Shown piece after piece: positions 7,833 through 15,626 of a stretch of 37,546 nucleotides of DNA (position 1 is the stretch's first letter; each line of letters opens with the position of its first letter). The translations under genes were made by a program, and so were the position numbers. The stretch comes from Bacteroidales bacterium (GTDB taxonomy: Bacteria > Bacteroidota > Bacteroidia > Bacteroidales > P3). Under the pieces are notes generated by a model. That model was given only the letters and a program-made list of their open reading frames with translations. It was not told the DNA's origin and made no database searches. The stretch lies in NCBI GenBank assembly GCA_017469625.1, contig JAFUGA010000048.1, forward strand, positions 1-37,546. Reading direction: 5' to 3'.

Positions 7833-9056
7833 ATGGGTAAAAAGATTACGGTCTTATGTTTGTCGTTGTTGATAAGCGTTATAACTTTTTCGCAGACGGG
7901 GAAGAATTTTTCTTATGAAATAGCAACAGGTTATGGTTGGGTGGCTCCTATAAACGATTTTGTTAGAGGCAAAAACCAAGACAATACAAAAATAAATGCT
8001 ATGACGAACCTATCTTTTAGATTTACAAAAGAGGTAGATGGTTCTATGGCTTGGCATTATCTTTACAATGGAGTATATTACGGAGTTGGAGGCTTTTATG
8101 GACATTTCAACTATTCCAAACATCTTAATAACCCATTCTCTCTTTATGGTCTGTTTGGTTTCAATGTTTTTCATACTCAGAAATTTGCTTTGAAAACCGA
8201 GGTTGCTCTTGGTCTTTCTGGTATTTGGGACGGCTATTCTGAAACTAATAGATACAATGTAGCCGTTTCTACTCCTGTAGAATGTTATGCACACGCCAAT
8301 ATGGAGGGATTATATTCTTTTTCAGACAATTGGCATATAAATTTAGGAGCATCTTTTATACATTTTTCCAACGGCACTATGCTTCGTCCAAACAAAGGTA
8401 TCAATGTCCTAACTCCTATACTTGGTTTGACTTATACACCACAAAAAATCAACCATATACAAAGAAAAAATATCCCAGAAGATTTGTTGCAAACTCTTTC
8501 TTATACACCACATTGGCAAACCTTAATTACTCTTTACTATGCACAAAAAGGAGTTTATACTTTCTATAAACATCCTTTGCAAGACGGCACTATGAAAGAA
8601 GATACCGCAAGGGGAGTTTATCCTATCTTTGGTTTGCAAGGTAGGTTTATGAGAAAGATGACTTTTAGTCATTCTTTGGGACTTGGTTTTGATGTTTCCT
8701 ACAACGAAAATATAGGAAAAAATTCCAAATACTATTATTACCCCGGACACTTTAACGATAGTTTATCTTTATATCAAAGATTTACTCTATCTGTCTTTAT
8801 TTCATACGAATACAGCATAAATAACTTTTCTATTATCTTGGACCCTGGCGTTTATATCTATAGACACAAAGATGGTTATCTTCCACATTTTTGTCAGAGA
8901 ATAGGACTTAGATACCAACTACCAAAAGGTATTTTTGCTCAGTTGTCTTTACGTGCTTATGATTTCAGAAAAGCAGATTATATAGAATGGGGTGTGGGCT
9001 ATAGAATAAAGCATAATTTCTATAAAGGAAAGACAAGACAGGTGAAAAATTGTTAA
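7833..9056 (+). CDS. PagL-like lipid A deacylase (acyloxyacyl hydrolase family), outer-membrane beta-barrel
   Basis: 407 aa. A signal peptide (about 1-20, ending TFSQ) is followed by alternating amphipathic strands throughout. The sequence FIHFSNG holds H177-x-S179-N180, the catalytic His-Ser pattern of PagL enzymes, which remove the 3-O-linked acyl chain of lipid A in the outer leaflet. PagL itself is about half this length. The second half (about 220-407) is again beta-barrel-like (FGLQGRFM, ILDPGVYIY, LSLRAYDF) but has no second HxSN, so the product may be a larger barrel or a duplicated one. Longer acyloxyacyl hydrolase-annotated proteins occur in Bacteroidota. It is monocistronic, directly after array 2; no clear TAnnTTTG box was seen before it. 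Confidence 0.7.
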   Translation: MGKKITVLCLSLLISVITFSQTGKNFSYEIATGYGWVAPINDFVRGKNQDNTKINAMTNLSFRFTKEVDGSMAWHYLYNGVYYGVGGFYGHFNYSKHLNNPFSLYGLFGFNVFHTQKFALKTEVALGLSGIWDGYSETNRYNVAVSTPVECYAHANMEGLYSFSDNWHINLGASFIHFSNGTMLRPNKGINVLTPILGLTYTPQKINHIQRKNIPEDLLQTLSYTPHWQTLITLYYAQKGVYTFYKHPLQDGTMKEDTARGVYPIFGLQGRFMRKMTFSHSLGLGFDVSYNENIGKNSKYYYYPGHFNDSLSLYQRFTLSVFISYEYSINNFSIILDPGVYIYRHKDGYLPHFCQRIGLRYQLPKGIFAQLSLRAYDFRKADYIEWGVGYRIKHNFYKGKTRQVKNC

Positions 9057-9121
9057 TATCGTGTTGAAAAGATGTTAGAAATAAATCTTACTAAAATTTT
9101 TCTCATACAAGTTTTATAAAC

Positions 9122-9129
9122 TATCTTTG
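9122..9129 (+). promoter_or_regulatory. -7 box of dnaB
   Basis: TATCTTTG followed by C; the ATG is 24 bases further. It overlaps an in-frame TTG (9127), which is therefore not the start codon. Confidence 0.7.
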
Positions 9130-9153
9130 CAACCTAAGAAAAAGGTTATCATT

Positions 9154-10719
9154 ATGGCAGAAACACAGAATACAAACAACACGCAACAACGCAGACGTAG
9201 AATAACTTTGGAGCAAGCTTTTGCATTGAATAATAATATGATACCACCTCAGGCCGATGAAGTGGAAGAGAGTGTTTTGGGTGCATTATTACTTAGTCAA
9301 GACGCATTGGCAAACACCATAGACAGACTGAAAGTTGAGTTTTTCTACAGAAACGAACACCAAGAGATATTTTCGGCCATCAGCGATTTGTTCCGTGATG
9401 GTATTCCTATAGATGTTATAACCGTAACCGAGAAACTGAAAAAGAAAGGTGTGCTTGAACTTATTGGAGGTACGTATAAGATTTCCACACTTACTTCTCG
9501 TATAACTTCTACTGCACATATAGAGTATTACGTCAATATTTTGGCGGAGAAATACATACAAAGAGAACTTATAAGAGTATCTACAGAAACACTAAAAGAC
9601 GCTTACGATGAAACGGTTGATATAGTAGATTTGTTGGACCGTACAGAAACGAAATTCCTTGAGATAAACGATAACAATTCCAATGCTTCTACACAAAACA
9701 TCTCTAACCTACTTGGTGCAGCCTTTAAAGAATTTGAAGAATTACGTCAAGCCGACAACAAGATAACAGGTATAGAAAGCGGATTTATAGCACTTGACAG
9801 AATAATAAATGGTTTTCAACCGGGTACTCTTATCATCTTGGCGGCACGTCCTGCTATGGGTAAGACTGCTTTTGCTGTAAGTATGGCAAGAAATATAGCC
9901 GTGAATTTCAAAAAACCTATTGCTATTTTCTCTTTGGAAATGACGGCTATGGAACTTACTATGAGGCTTATATCTTCAGAACTTGAGATAGAGGGAAAGA
10001 TGCTTAAACGTGGCGACCAAATAACAGAGGAGCAGATGAAGAGAATACAAGAGGGTACAAGACTGTTATCCGAAGCACCTATCTATATAGACGATAATCC
10101 GGGTTTGAGTGTGTTTGATTTAAGGGCGAAATGCAGACGTTTAAAACAAGCCCACAATATTCAGATGATATTTATAGATTATCTTCAATTGATGACAGGA
10201 GGCGAGGGTAGGAACAACGGCAACAGAGAGCAAGAGATAAGTTTCATTTCTCGTCAATTAAAAGCCTTATCCAAAGAGTTAGGCATACCTGTTTTGGCTT
10301 TATCTCAACTTTCTCGTGCTGTGGAAACACGTGGTGGTAGCAAAGAGCCTGTTCTTTCAGACCTAAGAGAGAGTGGTGCTATAGAACAAGACGCCGATAT
10401 AGTTATGTTTATCTATCGTCCTGAATACTACAATATAGACGAAGATGAACATGGTTCTACTAAAGGTATAGCCTATGTAAATATAGCCAAAAACAGAGCA
10501 GGTAGCACAGACAAGGCACGTTTAGGCTTTAGAAAAGAATTTGTTAAGTTCTACAACAAAGAGGACGATGAAACCAGACGTTTGGGTGAAAATGGTAGAA
10601 TAGGAATGCTAAACACTGCTTTTGATTCTTCTACAGGTACTATGACAATAGGTTCTTCTATGAATGCAGAAACAGAAAATGAAAGTATAGACACAGTAGA
10701 AGATAACGATGCTTTCTAA
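9154..10719 (+). CDS. dnaB: Replicative DNA helicase DnaB
   Basis: 521 aa from the ATG at 9154 (MAETQNTN), placed just after the promoter. The N-terminal DnaB domain (about 30-130, PPQADEVEESVLGALL) binds primase; the C-terminal RecA-type ATPase has Walker A RPAMGKTAF (about 232-240), Walker B MIFIDYLQLM, and the SQLSRAVE, SDLRESGAIEQDAD and arginine-finger regions of the family. It unwinds DNA at the replication fork as a hexamer. The length is normal with no sign of an intein, which DnaB sometimes carries. The next gene begins 36 bases on. Confidence 0.97.
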   Translation: MAETQNTNNTQQRRRRITLEQAFALNNNMIPPQADEVEESVLGALLLSQDALANTIDRLKVEFFYRNEHQEIFSAISDLFRDGIPIDVITVTEKLKKKGVLELIGGTYKISTLTSRITSTAHIEYYVNILAEKYIQRELIRVSTETLKDAYDETVDIVDLLDRTETKFLEINDNNSNASTQNISNLLGAAFKEFEELRQADNKITGIESGFIALDRIINGFQPGTLIILAARPAMGKTAFAVSMARNIAVNFKKPIAIFSLEMTAMELTMRLISSELEIEGKMLKRGDQITEEQMKRIQEGTRLLSEAPIYIDDNPGLSVFDLRAKCRRLKQAHNIQMIFIDYLQLMTGGEGRNNGNREQEISFISRQLKALSKELGIPVLALSQLSRAVETRGGSKEPVLSDLRESGAIEQDADIVMFIYRPEYYNIDEDEHGSTKGIAYVNIAKNRAGSTDKARLGFRKEFVKFYNKEDDETRRLGENGRIGMLNTAFDSSTGTMTIGSSMNAETENESIDTVEDNDAF

Positions 10720-10755
10720 TGTTATAGAGATAAACTTAAGACTTATTTTTACAGA

Positions 10756-12030
10756 ATGAAGAAATATTTTTTGAAAACTTTTTTATTTGTTTTTCTTTCT
10801 TTGATTTGTTTTTCTGCTTTTGCCTCATACGTTCTCATACCTATGGACGAAAATCAGAAAAACCACTTAAAAGCCTATGGTATAGCTTATAAAGTATTGG
10901 AAAAAGAGAAAGAAGTCAATTGGCTTTTGAATTACCGTGGCGGAAGTTTCTCTATGGAAGAAGATAGCGAGATAGTGAAACTGTGTCGTCTAAGAGGGGT
11001 AAGTTTTGAGATTATTTCTTCTTCACAAATGGCTAACATAATAGACGAGATTTCAGACCCAGAAATAAATATGGACGTTGTAAAACTGCAAAAAGCACCA
11101 AGGATAGCCGTATATTCTCCTAAAAGCAAAAGACCTTGGGACGATGCGGTTACCTTAGTTCTTACCTTTGCCGAGATTCCTTACGATGTTATTTACGATG
11201 AAGAAGTTTTGAACGATGTTTTGCCTATGTACGATTGGCTACACTTACACCACGAAGATTTTACAGGACAATACGGTAAGTTTTGGGCGAACTACAGGAC
11301 GGCATCTTGGTATAAAGAAGACGTTGCTTTTCAAGAATCTTTGGCAAAACAGTTGGGCTACAACAAAGTTTCACAACTCAAACTTGCAGTGGTGAAAAAG
11401 ATAAGGGATTTCGTGCTTGGTGGTGGTTTTATGTTTGCAATGTGTTCTGCAACAGATTCTTTTGATATAGCATTGGCAGCAGACGGAGTGGATATTTGCG
11501 AAGAAATGTTTGATGGTGATGCTATGGATTCACAGGCTCAACAAAAACTGAATTTTAATAACTGTTTCGCTTTTGAGAACTTCCACATAGAAACAAACCC
11601 TATGCAATACAGAATTTCTGACATAGACGTATCCAAAGAAAGAACTTCTATGGTGAAAGAAAGCAACGATTTGTTTGTTCTTTTTGATTTTTCTGCCAAA
11701 TGGGATTGGATTCCTACCATGCTAACACAAAATCATACAAGAATTATCAAAGGTTTCTATGGTCAGACTACTGCTTTCAGAAAATCGTTTATAAAATCCA
11801 ACGTGCTTATTATGGGAGAGAACAAATCCATAAACGAAGCCCGCTACATACATGGAGAATATGGCAAAGGCACTTGGACTTTCCTTTCAGGGCATGACCC
11901 AGAGGACTACAGGCATTTTGTAGGCGACCCAAAGACAGACCTATCCTTGTTTCCCAATTCAGCAGGTTTCAGATTGATACTAAACAATATACTTTTCCCA
12001 GCAGCAAAAAAGGAAAAGCACAAAACTTAA
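10756..12030 (+). CDS. Exported Bacteroidota protein with class-I-glutamine-amidotransferase-like fold
   Basis: 424 aa. A signal peptide (about 1-23, KKYFLKTFLFVFLSLICFSAFA) is followed by a conserved block (MDENQKNHLKAYGIAY, WLLNYRGGSF). Around residues 120-260 lies a GATase1-like arrangement with GGGFMFAMCSATDSFDIALA, a nucleophile-elbow-like turn centred on Cys. A late HGEYGKGTWTFLSGHDPEDY block resembles the His-bearing segment of such folds. Relatives are, from memory, annotated 'asparagine synthetase B' in Bacteroidota, but no ATP-pyrophosphatase or N-terminal-Cys glutaminase domain is visible, and an exported protein would not make asparagine. Real function unknown. It lies 36 bases after dnaB, perhaps cotranscribed. 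Confidence 0.65.
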   Translation: MKKYFLKTFLFVFLSLICFSAFASYVLIPMDENQKNHLKAYGIAYKVLEKEKEVNWLLNYRGGSFSMEEDSEIVKLCRLRGVSFEIISSSQMANIIDEISDPEINMDVVKLQKAPRIAVYSPKSKRPWDDAVTLVLTFAEIPYDVIYDEEVLNDVLPMYDWLHLHHEDFTGQYGKFWANYRTASWYKEDVAFQESLAKQLGYNKVSQLKLAVVKKIRDFVLGGGFMFAMCSATDSFDIALAADGVDICEEMFDGDAMDSQAQQKLNFNNCFAFENFHIETNPMQYRISDIDVSKERTSMVKESNDLFVLFDFSAKWDWIPTMLTQNHTRIIKGFYGQTTAFRKSFIKSNVLIMGENKSINEARYIHGEYGKGTWTFLSGHDPEDYRHFVGDPKTDLSLFPNSAGFRLILNNILFPAAKKEKHKT

Positions 12031-12072
12031 AAGAAGTTCTGTGCGAAGTATGAAAAAATTTATTATTATTTA

Positions 12073-12879
12073 TTAAATATTTACTTGTCTTAAAGCCTCG
12101 TTTAGACTTGTTTTCTTGTCTGTGCTTTCTTTTCTTTTGCCTATGATTAAAGCACAATTCACGTTATAATCTCCAGCAGGAAAATGTTTTGTTATGCTTC
12201 CCGGTATTACTACAGAGTTTGCAGGTACGTATGCTTTGTATTCCTTTGGTGTATCGCCACTTACATCTATTATCTTAGTAGAAGCAGTTATTACAGTATT
12301 GGCTCCCAACACTGCACCTTCACAAATCCTTGCTCCCTCTACAACTATACATCTTGAACCAATAAAACAATGGTCTTCTATTACAACAGGCTTTGCCCCA
12401 ACAGGCTCTAATACTCCTCCTATACCAACACCTCCAGCCAAATGCACGTTCTTGCCTATCTGAGCACAAGAACCCACTGTTGCCCAAGTATCTACCATTG
12501 TTCCACTATCAATATACGCTCCTATATTCACATAAGACGGCATAAGAATAACACCCGGAGCAATGAAAGCACCAAACCTTGCAGTAGCAGGTGGTACAAC
12601 CCTAACACCCCATTCCATATAATCTTTTTTCGTTGCTATCTTGTCGGCAAATTCCAAATCTCCAGCATTGGTTTTCTTCATAGAACAGATAGGAAAGTAA
12701 AGTAGGATAGCCTTTTTTATCCAATCATTTACCACCCAATCATCTTGCTGTTTCTCACAAACACGTATCTCCCCACGGTTCAACAATGCTATAGTATCGT
12801 TTATTGCGTTTATGCACGCTCTTTCTTTCAATAACTCTCTGTTTTTCCAAGCCTGTTCTATAATTTCTCTATCTGTCAT
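12073..12879 (-). CDS. dapD: 2,3,4,5-tetrahydropyridine-2,6-dicarboxylate N-succinyltransferase
   Basis: 268 aa from the ATG at 12879 (MTDREIIEQAWKNR), which follows the TACCTTTG promoter by 25 bases; the longer frame starts upstream of that promoter. A helical N-terminal domain precedes a left-handed beta-helix of hexapeptide repeats (about 105-230; GVILMPSYVNIGAYIDSGTM, GGVGIGGVLEPVGAKPVVIED). It transfers succinyl from succinyl-CoA in the succinylase branch of diaminopimelate/lysine synthesis, so it feeds peptidoglycan and protein. It is convergent with the gene ending at 12030 and monocistronic. Its promoter region is part of the 128-bp inverted repeat shared with the toxin-antitoxin pair. 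Confidence 0.95.
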   Translation of the reverse strand: MTDREIIEQAWKNRELLKERACINAINDTIALLNRGEIRVCEKQQDDWVVNDWIKKAILLYFPICSMKKTNAGDLEFADKIATKKDYMEWGVRVVPPATARFGAFIAPGVILMPSYVNIGAYIDSGTMVDTWATVGSCAQIGKNVHLAGGVGIGGVLEPVGAKPVVIEDHCFIGSRCIVVEGARICEGAVLGANTVITASTKIIDVSGDTPKEYKAYVPANSVVIPGSITKHFPAGDYNVNCALIIGKRKESTDKKTSLNEALRQVNI

Positions 12880-12902
12880 ATACTTATAATATTTATTTCT
12901 TT

Positions 12903-13030
12903 TGCAAAGGTATAAAAAAATATTTGAAAAGAAAAACAATGTACGGATTTTTTCAATTTTCCTTTGCAAATCTATCTATTAGAAAAGTATTTTTTGAAGA
13001 CAAAAGACGGTAAAGTTACTTTGTTATTCT
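12903..13030 (-). repeat. 128-bp inverted repeat, left copy (dapD promoter side)
   Basis: Its reverse complement matches 14783-14910 without gaps at 125 of 128 positions; the three differences lie near 13019, 12943 and 12941. It carries the dapD promoter pointing left and, at its right end, the last codons and stop of the small open frame at 13016-13168. Confidence 0.93.
12905..12912 (-). promoter_or_regulatory. -7 box of dapD
   Basis: Minus-strand TACCTTTG inside TATACCTTTGCA. The same word with its upstream T-tract recurs at 14901-14908 (toxin-antitoxin) and 15639-15646 (argS). Confidence 0.75.
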
Positions 13031-13168
13031 CTGAGTTAAAGGGTAGTCAGAGATTTCTTCGCCAGCGAAGTGTAGAACGGTGTCGTAATTGGGGATATAA
13101 GTAGGAGATTGTGCTTTTGCTATGATTTGGAAGCACAACATAGCAAAAAAGAAAATCTTTGCTTTCAT
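13016..13168 (-). pseudogene. Truncated exported peptide, 50 aa
   Basis: Starting at ATG 13168, a good signal peptide (MKAKIFFFAMLCFQIIAKAQ) is followed by only about 30 residues (SPTYIPNYDTVLHF, then EEISDYPLTQRITK) before TAA at 13016-13018. The last four or five codons lie inside the 128-bp inverted repeat. The short mature part with an ordinary signal peptide suggests the 5' end of a secreted-protein gene cut off when the repeat was created, though a genuine small secreted peptide is possible. A terminator hairpin lies just upstream (13186-13223), so it would need its own promoter; none is obvious. Confidence 0.45.
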
Positions 13169-13185
13169 AGTTTTTACTTTGTATA

Positions 13186-13223
13186 GAAAAAAGGGAAGCA
13201 AATAAGTTTTTGCTCCCCCTTTT
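13186..13223. terminator. Terminator of the type-A sorted secreted protein
   Basis: Stem GGGAAGCAAA (13193-13202) with TTTGCTCCCC (13209-13218), one G-U or mismatch, flanked by A6 on the left and CTTTTTG on the right. On the minus strand it ends the 13252-14427 transcript with a run of T's; it could also act on the plus strand. Confidence 0.7.
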
Positions 13224-13251
13224 TGTGAATATTCGTTAAATTATCTAATTA

Positions 13252-14427
13252 TTATTCAACAACAACTCTTTTTGATGCAACACCGTTTTGAGTTTTTACT
13301 TGTATGAAATAAACTCCTTTTTGCAAGTTAGAAACTGGAATGTTGTATCCGTTTGCTTTAACTGTGTTTGTATAAACGCTTTGTCCAAGAGAGTTGAATA
13401 AAGTTACTTCGTTTATAAGGTTCAATGAAGAAACTGAAACATAATCTGTAGCAGGGTTAGGATAAACTGTTACGTTGATATTTTCAACCCCATCTGCTAA
13501 ACCAACACCTGTTCCTGTAGTTGTAAATCTAACCTCTTTTGATGTACCTTTTTCGTCATTCACATTGTAAGGAACTGCGAAGAATACATAATCAGTACTA
13601 GCTGTTAAATTTGTTCCCATAGAAGCACCGTTGTATTGGTTAGTTTGTTTGCTTGGATGATTTGTATAATTACCATTGTTATAACCTTCTTCCCATTCTT
13701 CTAAGTAATCTTCTGCTTGACCAAGAGTAGAAACTCCTTCACCAGATAATTGTTCTACTTCCCCCCATAGTGCAAAGTAGTATGCAGTTTGGTCGTTGTA
13801 TGCAAGTGTAATACTTGCAGTGTTGTTGCCTATACCAGAAATAGAAAGTTCTGTTATAGCAGCAAGACCTGTACCACCTTGTTCGTGAGAACGGAATGTT
13901 TTAGAAGCGTATGTATGTTCACTACCTGTAACCATATCTACAAGTATGATATAATCCGTATTATAATCCAAATTATAATAATTTATTGTATCTGGATTTA
14001 TAGTTGAATAAAGTTGTTCTCCTCTATTTTGATAAGCGGTATCATTATAGTAGAATGCTTCTGCTTTTACTTGGTCTTCTGTTTTGTCTTGATTGTTACT
14101 AAGAATATTGTTCCATGTAGTAACATCATAGCAAAGGTATGCATGGGATTCTACATCTGAAGAAAAGTTTACATAAGCATAATAAATGTAACCATATTGT
14201 TGAGAGTAAGTTTCTTCTACGTCAGTAATGGTTACAGATGCTTTTGCATTCGTGTTGAAAACTGCAGGTACAAGGTTAATACCACTAAGGTCTGTTAGGC
14301 TTTTCATTGATAACTCTTTTGCCTCAGTGTTTTGGTTTTTCAAAAGGGTATTACCCATATTGAAAGACTGAGCGAAAACGCCCATTGTTAAGCACAATGA
14401 AAGTGCTAAAAATGTAATTCTTTTCAT
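13252..14427 (-). CDS. Secreted protein with type IX (type A) C-terminal sorting domain
   Basis: 391 aa. A signal peptide (about 1-19, ending GVFAQ) is followed by two beta-rich, acidic, Tyr/Asn/Thr-rich regions (about 55-175 and 180-300) that look fibronectin-like; both contain AYVNFSS or TLAYNDQTAYYFALWG-type strands. From about 315 the type-A sorting domain is clear (VTVYPNPATDYVSVS, EVTLFNSLGQSVYT, GVYFIQVKTQNGVASKRVVVE; TIGR04183-like). The protein should be exported by Sec, then across the outer membrane by the type IX system, with the domain cleaved and the protein released or anchored. The mature function is unknown. It is transcribed alone from TATCTTTG (14482-14489) and lies wholly between the 128-bp inverted repeats. 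Confidence 0.85.
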   Translation of the reverse strand: MKRITFLALSLCLTMGVFAQSFNMGNTLLKNQNTEAKELSMKSLTDLSGINLVPAVFNTNAKASVTITDVEETYSQQYGYIYYAYVNFSSDVESHAYLCYDVTTWNNILSNNQDKTEDQVKAEAFYYNDTAYQNRGEQLYSTINPDTINYYNLDYNTDYIILVDMVTGSEHTYASKTFRSHEQGGTGLAAITELSISGIGNNTASITLAYNDQTAYYFALWGEVEQLSGEGVSTLGQAEDYLEEWEEGYNNGNYTNHPSKQTNQYNGASMGTNLTASTDYVFFAVPYNVNDEKGTSKEVRFTTTGTGVGLADGVENINVTVYPNPATDYVSVSSLNLINEVTLFNSLGQSVYTNTVKANGYNIPVSNLQKGVYFIQVKTQNGVASKRVVVE

Positions 14428-14481
14428 TTTGTTTTACTGTTTTTTTTATTTGTTTATAAATTATTTACACAAAATTTCCTG

Positions 14482-14489
14482 CAAAGATA
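14482..14489 (-). promoter_or_regulatory. -7 box of the type-A sorted protein
   Basis: Minus-strand TATCTTTG followed by GC, about 55 bases before the ATG at 14427. Confidence 0.6.
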
Positions 14490-14658
14490 TTATCTTTTTT
14501 CATAATAATGTACTTTTTTAGTAGTTTTTTTCGCTGTAAAAACTTTAAAACGTTGATTTACAATTAAAATAAAGAATAATATTTTTCTTTTAAAACCTAT
14601 ATTTTATTGCATAGCACACGTATTGCCTATATATTATATATGTAAACAACACTTCACC

Positions 14659-14784
14659 CTCAACGAAACAAAGTTTTAATTCTCTAAAACAAAGAAAGAG
14701 AATTCTAAAACAAAGTTCTACAAATTTAAAACAAAGAAATAGAAAATTAAAACAAAGTTTCGTGAAATTAGAACTTTGCTTTAG
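14659..14784. repeat. 21-bp repeat array 3 (6 units)
   Basis: Units at 14659, 14680, 14701, 14722, 14743 and 14764, all exactly 21 bp. The last unit (14764-14784) has an inverted core (AACTTTGCTTTAG). The array abuts, and overlaps by two bases, the right copy of the 128-bp inverted repeat. The region 14490-14658 upstream is AT-rich and holds nothing else I recognise. Confidence 0.9.
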
Positions 14785-14910
14785 AATAACAGAGTAACTT
14801 TACCGTCTTTTGTCTTCAAAAAATACTTTTCTAATAGATAGATTTGCAAAGGAAAATTGAAAAAATCCTTATATTGTTTTTCTTTTCAAATATTTTTTTA
14901 TACCTTTGCA
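14783..14910 (+). repeat. 128-bp inverted repeat, right copy (toxin-antitoxin promoter side)
   Basis: Reverse complement of 12903-13030 with three mismatches and no gaps. It ends inside the promoter of the toxin-antitoxin pair, just after TTTGCA. Beyond that point the sequence stops matching dapD and instead matches the argS leader up to 14927. Confidence 0.93.
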
Positions 14911-14927
14911 CCGAAATAGAGTAAAAA
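14889..14927 (+). repeat. 39-bp direct repeat, copy 1 (upstream of the toxin-antitoxin pair)
   Basis: Identical to 15627-15665 over 39 bases, offset 738. It contains the T-tract, the TATACCTTTG -7 box and the first 17 leader bases (CCGAAATAGAGTAAAAA). The two copies bracket the toxin-antitoxin genes exactly. Confidence 0.95.
14901..14908 (+). promoter_or_regulatory. -7 box of the toxin-antitoxin operon
   Basis: TACCTTTG, 36 bases before the antitoxin ATG. It is a copy of the argS -7 box. Confidence 0.75.
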
Positions 14928-14944
14928 ATATAGAGGACGAAACA

Positions 14945-15214
14945 ATGCAGACTATAAAGATTGCAAATAATTTGTACAATGAGGCTTTGATATACGCCAA
15001 CCAGCACAACAAAACAATATCTGAGTTAGTGGAAGAGTATATCAAAGACCTGCTTTATACAGAGAAAAAACAACCCTATAAGATGAAAACAATAGAAGAA
15101 CTGCCTAAGGAGTTGCAAGAAATTATAGGTGTAGCATATTCTCCCAATGCAGACGAAAACGATTTGAACGGCAGAAAAGAAATAGAAGAATTTTTATTAG
15201 AGAAAAATAAATGA
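14945..15214 (+). CDS. Antitoxin, DUF6364-like ribbon-helix-helix type
   Basis: 89 aa from ATG 14945; an in-frame TTG upstream lies in the promoter. The N-terminus TIKIANNLYNEALIYANQHNKTISELVEEYIKDLL has the strand-helix-helix pattern of small DNA-binding antitoxins of the DUF6364 type. The C-terminal half is acidic and probably folds on the toxin (IEELPKELQEIIGVAYSP, then NDLNGRKEIEEFLLEKNK). Its stop overlaps the toxin start as ATGA, typical of coupled antitoxin-toxin translation. It likely autorepresses the promoter at 14901. The operon lies between 39-bp direct repeats of the argS promoter. The family name is inferred by pattern only. Confidence 0.8.
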   Translation: MQTIKIANNLYNEALIYANQHNKTISELVEEYIKDLLYTEKKQPYKMKTIEELPKELQEIIGVAYSPNADENDLNGRKEIEEFLLEKNK

Positions 15215-15621
15215 AAAAGATATTTTTAGATACTAATATTATTCTTGATATTCTTCAAAGAAGAGGAGTGTTTTTTCTTCCAGCGTCTAATCTGTTCTCT
15301 TTGGGTATGCAAGGAAAGTATATTATGTATATATCCCCACTAACTTTTGTTAATTGTATTTATATACTTAGAAAGTACTGTGGATACGAGCAGGCATTGA
15401 ATTATATGAGAGTCATAAAAAAGTATGTTTTGCTTACAAATATGAGAGAAGAGGAGTTGAATTTGGCAATAGATACTAAAGGTAAGGATATAGAGGATAT
15501 GTTACAATATTATTCAGCAGTTAATGTTGGTTGCGAGGTTGTAGTAACACGTAATAAGAAAGACTTTCCACAATCTGGTATTCCCATTATGACAGCAGAA
15601 GAATTACTAAATAATTATTAA
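15211..15621 (+). CDS. PIN-domain toxin (VapC-like ribonuclease)
   Basis: 136 aa covering one PIN domain. FLDTNIILDILQRRG carries the first metal-binding Asp (D7, with D14). The downstream acidic set is KDIEDMLQYYSA (D92, D95 region) and the TRNKKDF strand (D118 region). The second-strand position where VapC has Glu reads SPLTFVNCIYIL, with Asn, as in the PIN_3-type subfamily of Bacteroidota. Such toxins cut RNA and halt growth until bound by the antitoxin. Its ATG overlaps the antitoxin stop by four bases. The second 39-bp repeat begins six bases after the stop, so the pair is a compact cassette. Confidence 0.88.
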   Translation: MKKIFLDTNIILDILQRRGVFFLPASNLFSLGMQGKYIMYISPLTFVNCIYILRKYCGYEQALNYMRVIKKYVLLTNMREEELNLAIDTKGKDIEDMLQYYSAVNVGCEVVVTRNKKDFPQSGIPIMTAEELLNNY

Positions 15622-15626
15622 GAAAG

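Noticed and set aside
10756-12030. Asparagine synthetase B
   Set aside because: No glutaminase N-terminal cysteine and no ATP-pyrophosphatase motif; the protein is exported.
12880-12969. 30-residue N-terminal extension of dapD
   Set aside because: It would begin upstream of the dapD promoter and is not part of the DapD family; it is translated promoter DNA.
15211-15621. Inactive PIN toxin because the second acidic residue is Asn
   Set aside because: As far as I recall, the PIN_3-type subfamily of Bacteroidota commonly has Asn or Thr there, so this alone does not show loss of activity.
14945-15621. Site-specific integration of the toxin-antitoxin pair by an integrase at an attachment site
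   Set aside because: No integrase or tRNA target is present, and the repeat corresponds to a promoter rather than a known attachment site; promoter duplication fits better.
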